Source: Candidatus Bathyarchaeota archaeon
GTDB lineage: Archaea; Thermoproteota; Bathyarchaeia; 40CM-2-53-6; RBG-13-38-9
Direction of reading: 5' to 3'
Assembly: GCA_018396565.1 (NCBI GenBank)
Contig: JAGTQO010000046.1
Location: 1 to 11,773 of the forward strand
Length of the DNA stretch: 11,773 bases
The notes below the pieces were generated by a model. That model was not told where the DNA came from. It did no database searches and worked only from the letters and a program-made list of their open reading frames with translations. This document shows, piece after piece, positions 11,597 through 11,773 of this stretch (the first letter of the stretch is position 1; each line of letters opens with the position of its first letter). The position numbers were made by a program, and so were the translations under genes.

Positions 11597-11773
11597 ATGA
11601 CAGGCGACATCGACGGAGGATCGAATCCTCTAGTAAGATATGATCAGATAGAGAAGAGACTCTACCAGGAGAGAATCGCCTCCAAGGCTATTCTGAGAAA
11701 TACCCTCATAATCTTGCCTACAGCCTTGGGGAAGACTGTGATAACCGCCCTCGCCGCAGCCCCTGGACTTGCA
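11597..11773 (+). CDS. N-terminal part of a Hef-like superfamily 2 helicase (runs off the right edge)
   Basis: Only 59 codons are present. After a short polar leader, RLYQERIASKAI (21-32, an acceptable Q-motif region) is followed by NTLIILPTALGKTVITALAA (35-54), whose PTALGKT is a Walker A motif. This matches the start of archaeal Hef/FANCM/Mph1-type helicases, which remodel stalled replication forks; Hef also carries a C-terminal XPF-type nuclease domain, which cannot be seen here. Most homologues have PTGLGKT, so Ala replaces the first Gly. The ATG at 11597 is preceded by AGGGG and by a TATA-like GATAAATTTA at about 11561-11570. Helicase identity is fairly sure; the Hef subfamily is an inference. 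Confidence 0.75.
   Translation, partial: MTGDIDGGSNPLVRYDQIEKRLYQERIASKAILRNTLIILPTALGKTVITALAAAPGLA

Overview
The window looks like chromosomal DNA from an archaeon, most likely a TACK-group lineage such as Bathyarchaeia or a related Thermoproteota branch. The evidence is the gene set: diphthine synthase, a CTP-dependent riboflavin kinase with a DNA-binding domain, archaeal FAD synthase, NadM, Taw1, a proteasome beta subunit, DUF357, DUF504 and a Hef-type helicase. Supporting signs are archaeal TATA-like boxes, GGAGG/GGTGA ribosome binding sites and a tRNA gene with two bulge-helix-bulge introns. The lineage is inferred from gene content, not from a tree.

Positions 1-2230 are AT-rich and poorly coding. 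They hold a small ribbon-helix-helix protein followed by the start of a Cys-containing protein (minus strand), then a run of broken genes: an unrecognised plus-strand gene with two in-frame stops and probable frameshifts, the zinc-ribbon tail of a minus-strand gene, and two tandem Lrp/AsnC regulators, one missing its DNA-binding half and one broken by two frameshifts and a stop. This debris ends at a tRNA-Lys(CTT) gene (2232-2345, minus) whose 3' end faces it.

From 2440 onward the DNA is densely packed housekeeping sequence. dphB-DUF357-ribL form an overlapping plus-strand operon. ribL runs tail-to-tail into ribK, with 23 bp of shared coding sequence, so the last two steps of FAD synthesis sit side by side. 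ribK is divergent from an endonuclease V homologue. psmB-taw1-translin form a minus-strand cluster that is divergent from a DUF504 gene. rtcA is divergent from nadM. A SAM hydroxide adenosyltransferase is divergent from a calcineurin-like phosphoesterase. The window ends in the first 59 codons of a Hef-like helicase.

The observations most worth a second look are: two well-formed introns at non-canonical sites in one tRNA; an endonuclease V homologue with Asn in place of a catalytic Asp and Gly in place of the conserved Lys; a proteasome beta subunit with Ala at the catalytic Thr1 position; a perfect 9-3-9 inverted repeat over the start of the SAM hydrolase gene; and a TTAAC/GTTAA inverted repeat in front of ribK, whose product may itself be a regulator. 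No CRISPR array, transposase, integrase or defence system was seen.
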